Assembly (NCBI GenBank): GCA_031216755.1 | Contig: JARUHG010000003.1 | Span: 62,001-126,000, forward strand | Length of the DNA stretch: 64,000 nucleotides | Direction of reading: 5' to 3' | Source: Lysobacter arvi | GTDB lineage: Bacteria > Pseudomonadota > Gammaproteobacteria > Xanthomonadales > Xanthomonadaceae | Shown here: positions 63,880-64,000 of the stretch, one piece after another | Numbering within the stretch: position 1 is the stretch's first letter | Layout: every line of letters starts with the position of its first letter | Made by a program: the position numbers and the translations under genes | The notes under the pieces: model-generated | Told to the model about the DNA's origin: nothing | Seen by the model: only the letters and a program-made list of their open reading frames with translations | Database searches by the model: none

Positions 63880-64000
63880 GGCATGGGACAATGGCGGGGC
63901 TGCGCCCTCGTGCCCGCGAGTCTAGCGCAGCCCGCTGGCCGCACCGGGTCCCGTGGGGCGCGGACGGGCGCCTCCAGATGGAGTCCCTTCAGGTGGCGTC
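63880..64000. other. Window end, no gene seen
   Basis: The 121 bases upstream of mrcB hold its presumed promoter region, but I can identify no clear -35/-10 pair and no coding sequence. Confidence 0.4.

Overview
The window is GC-rich bacterial chromosome from a gammaproteobacterium of the Xanthomonadaceae, most like Lysobacter or Luteimonas. Support comes from the gene sets (lptD-surA-pdxA-rsmA-apaG-apaH; gshB-tonB facing a pilGHIJ-chpA cluster), from dispersed short REP-type palindromes, and from very GC-biased third codon positions. This assignment is inference; no rRNA or other taxonomic marker is present. I see no tRNA, rRNA, CRISPR array, prophage or insertion sequence.

Layout. 1-7004 (+): outer-membrane biogenesis (3' part of lptD, surA), then pdxA, rsmA, apaG, apaH. 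7255-9971 (-): folA, a YcxB-like membrane protein, thyA and lgt. 10053-13540 (-): two TPM-domain proteins, lemA, terC and dgkA. 13833-15935: two small enzyme-like proteins and a periplasmic isoaspartyl peptidase. 16151-21871 (-): a MacAB-like exporter in three overlapping genes, then a two-component system.

22670-36758 is the most distinctive region: a compact island for respiratory reduction of nitrite to nitrous oxide. One minus-strand run reads nirK, nirV-like, sco-like, azurin, and a tiny Cys-tailed protein. Divergent from nirK is an OprC/NosA-type copper receptor, followed by a second tiny Cys-tailed protein. A second minus-strand run reads norB (quinol-dependent NO reductase), nnrS, a SirB2-like protein, a 46-residue ORF, a DUF2249 protein and a polytopic membrane protein. 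hemN and an FNR-type regulator close the island. Seven TTGAY-N4-RTCAA-like boxes lie upstream of nirK, the receptor, the second tiny protein, nnrS, norB and hemN (two). The regulator carries FNR-type Fe-S cysteines and an ETVSR recognition helix, so the island looks like a self-contained oxygen/NO regulon. No nitrate reductase or nosZ is in the window.

36866-41749: Mpo1-like protein, mazG, cysQ, nudE, and divergent bioA-rsmE. 41768-55406 (-): the twitching-motility chemosensory cluster pilG-pilH-pilI-pilJ-chpA, a degenerate CheB-like protein, a chpC-like CheW protein, then an HGSNAT/NagX-like membrane protein and a DUF2007 protein. A good sigma-70-type promoter sits before pilG. 55806-57643 (+): gshB and a TonB-like protein. 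57707-63879 (-): tsaB with a microsatellite just upstream of its start, a YoaA/DinG helicase, a TPR lipoprotein and mrcB.

Start sites were chosen from family length, signal peptides, Shine-Dalgarno sites and the frequent ATGA/GTGA overlaps. Where GTG or TTG starts compete this is stated.
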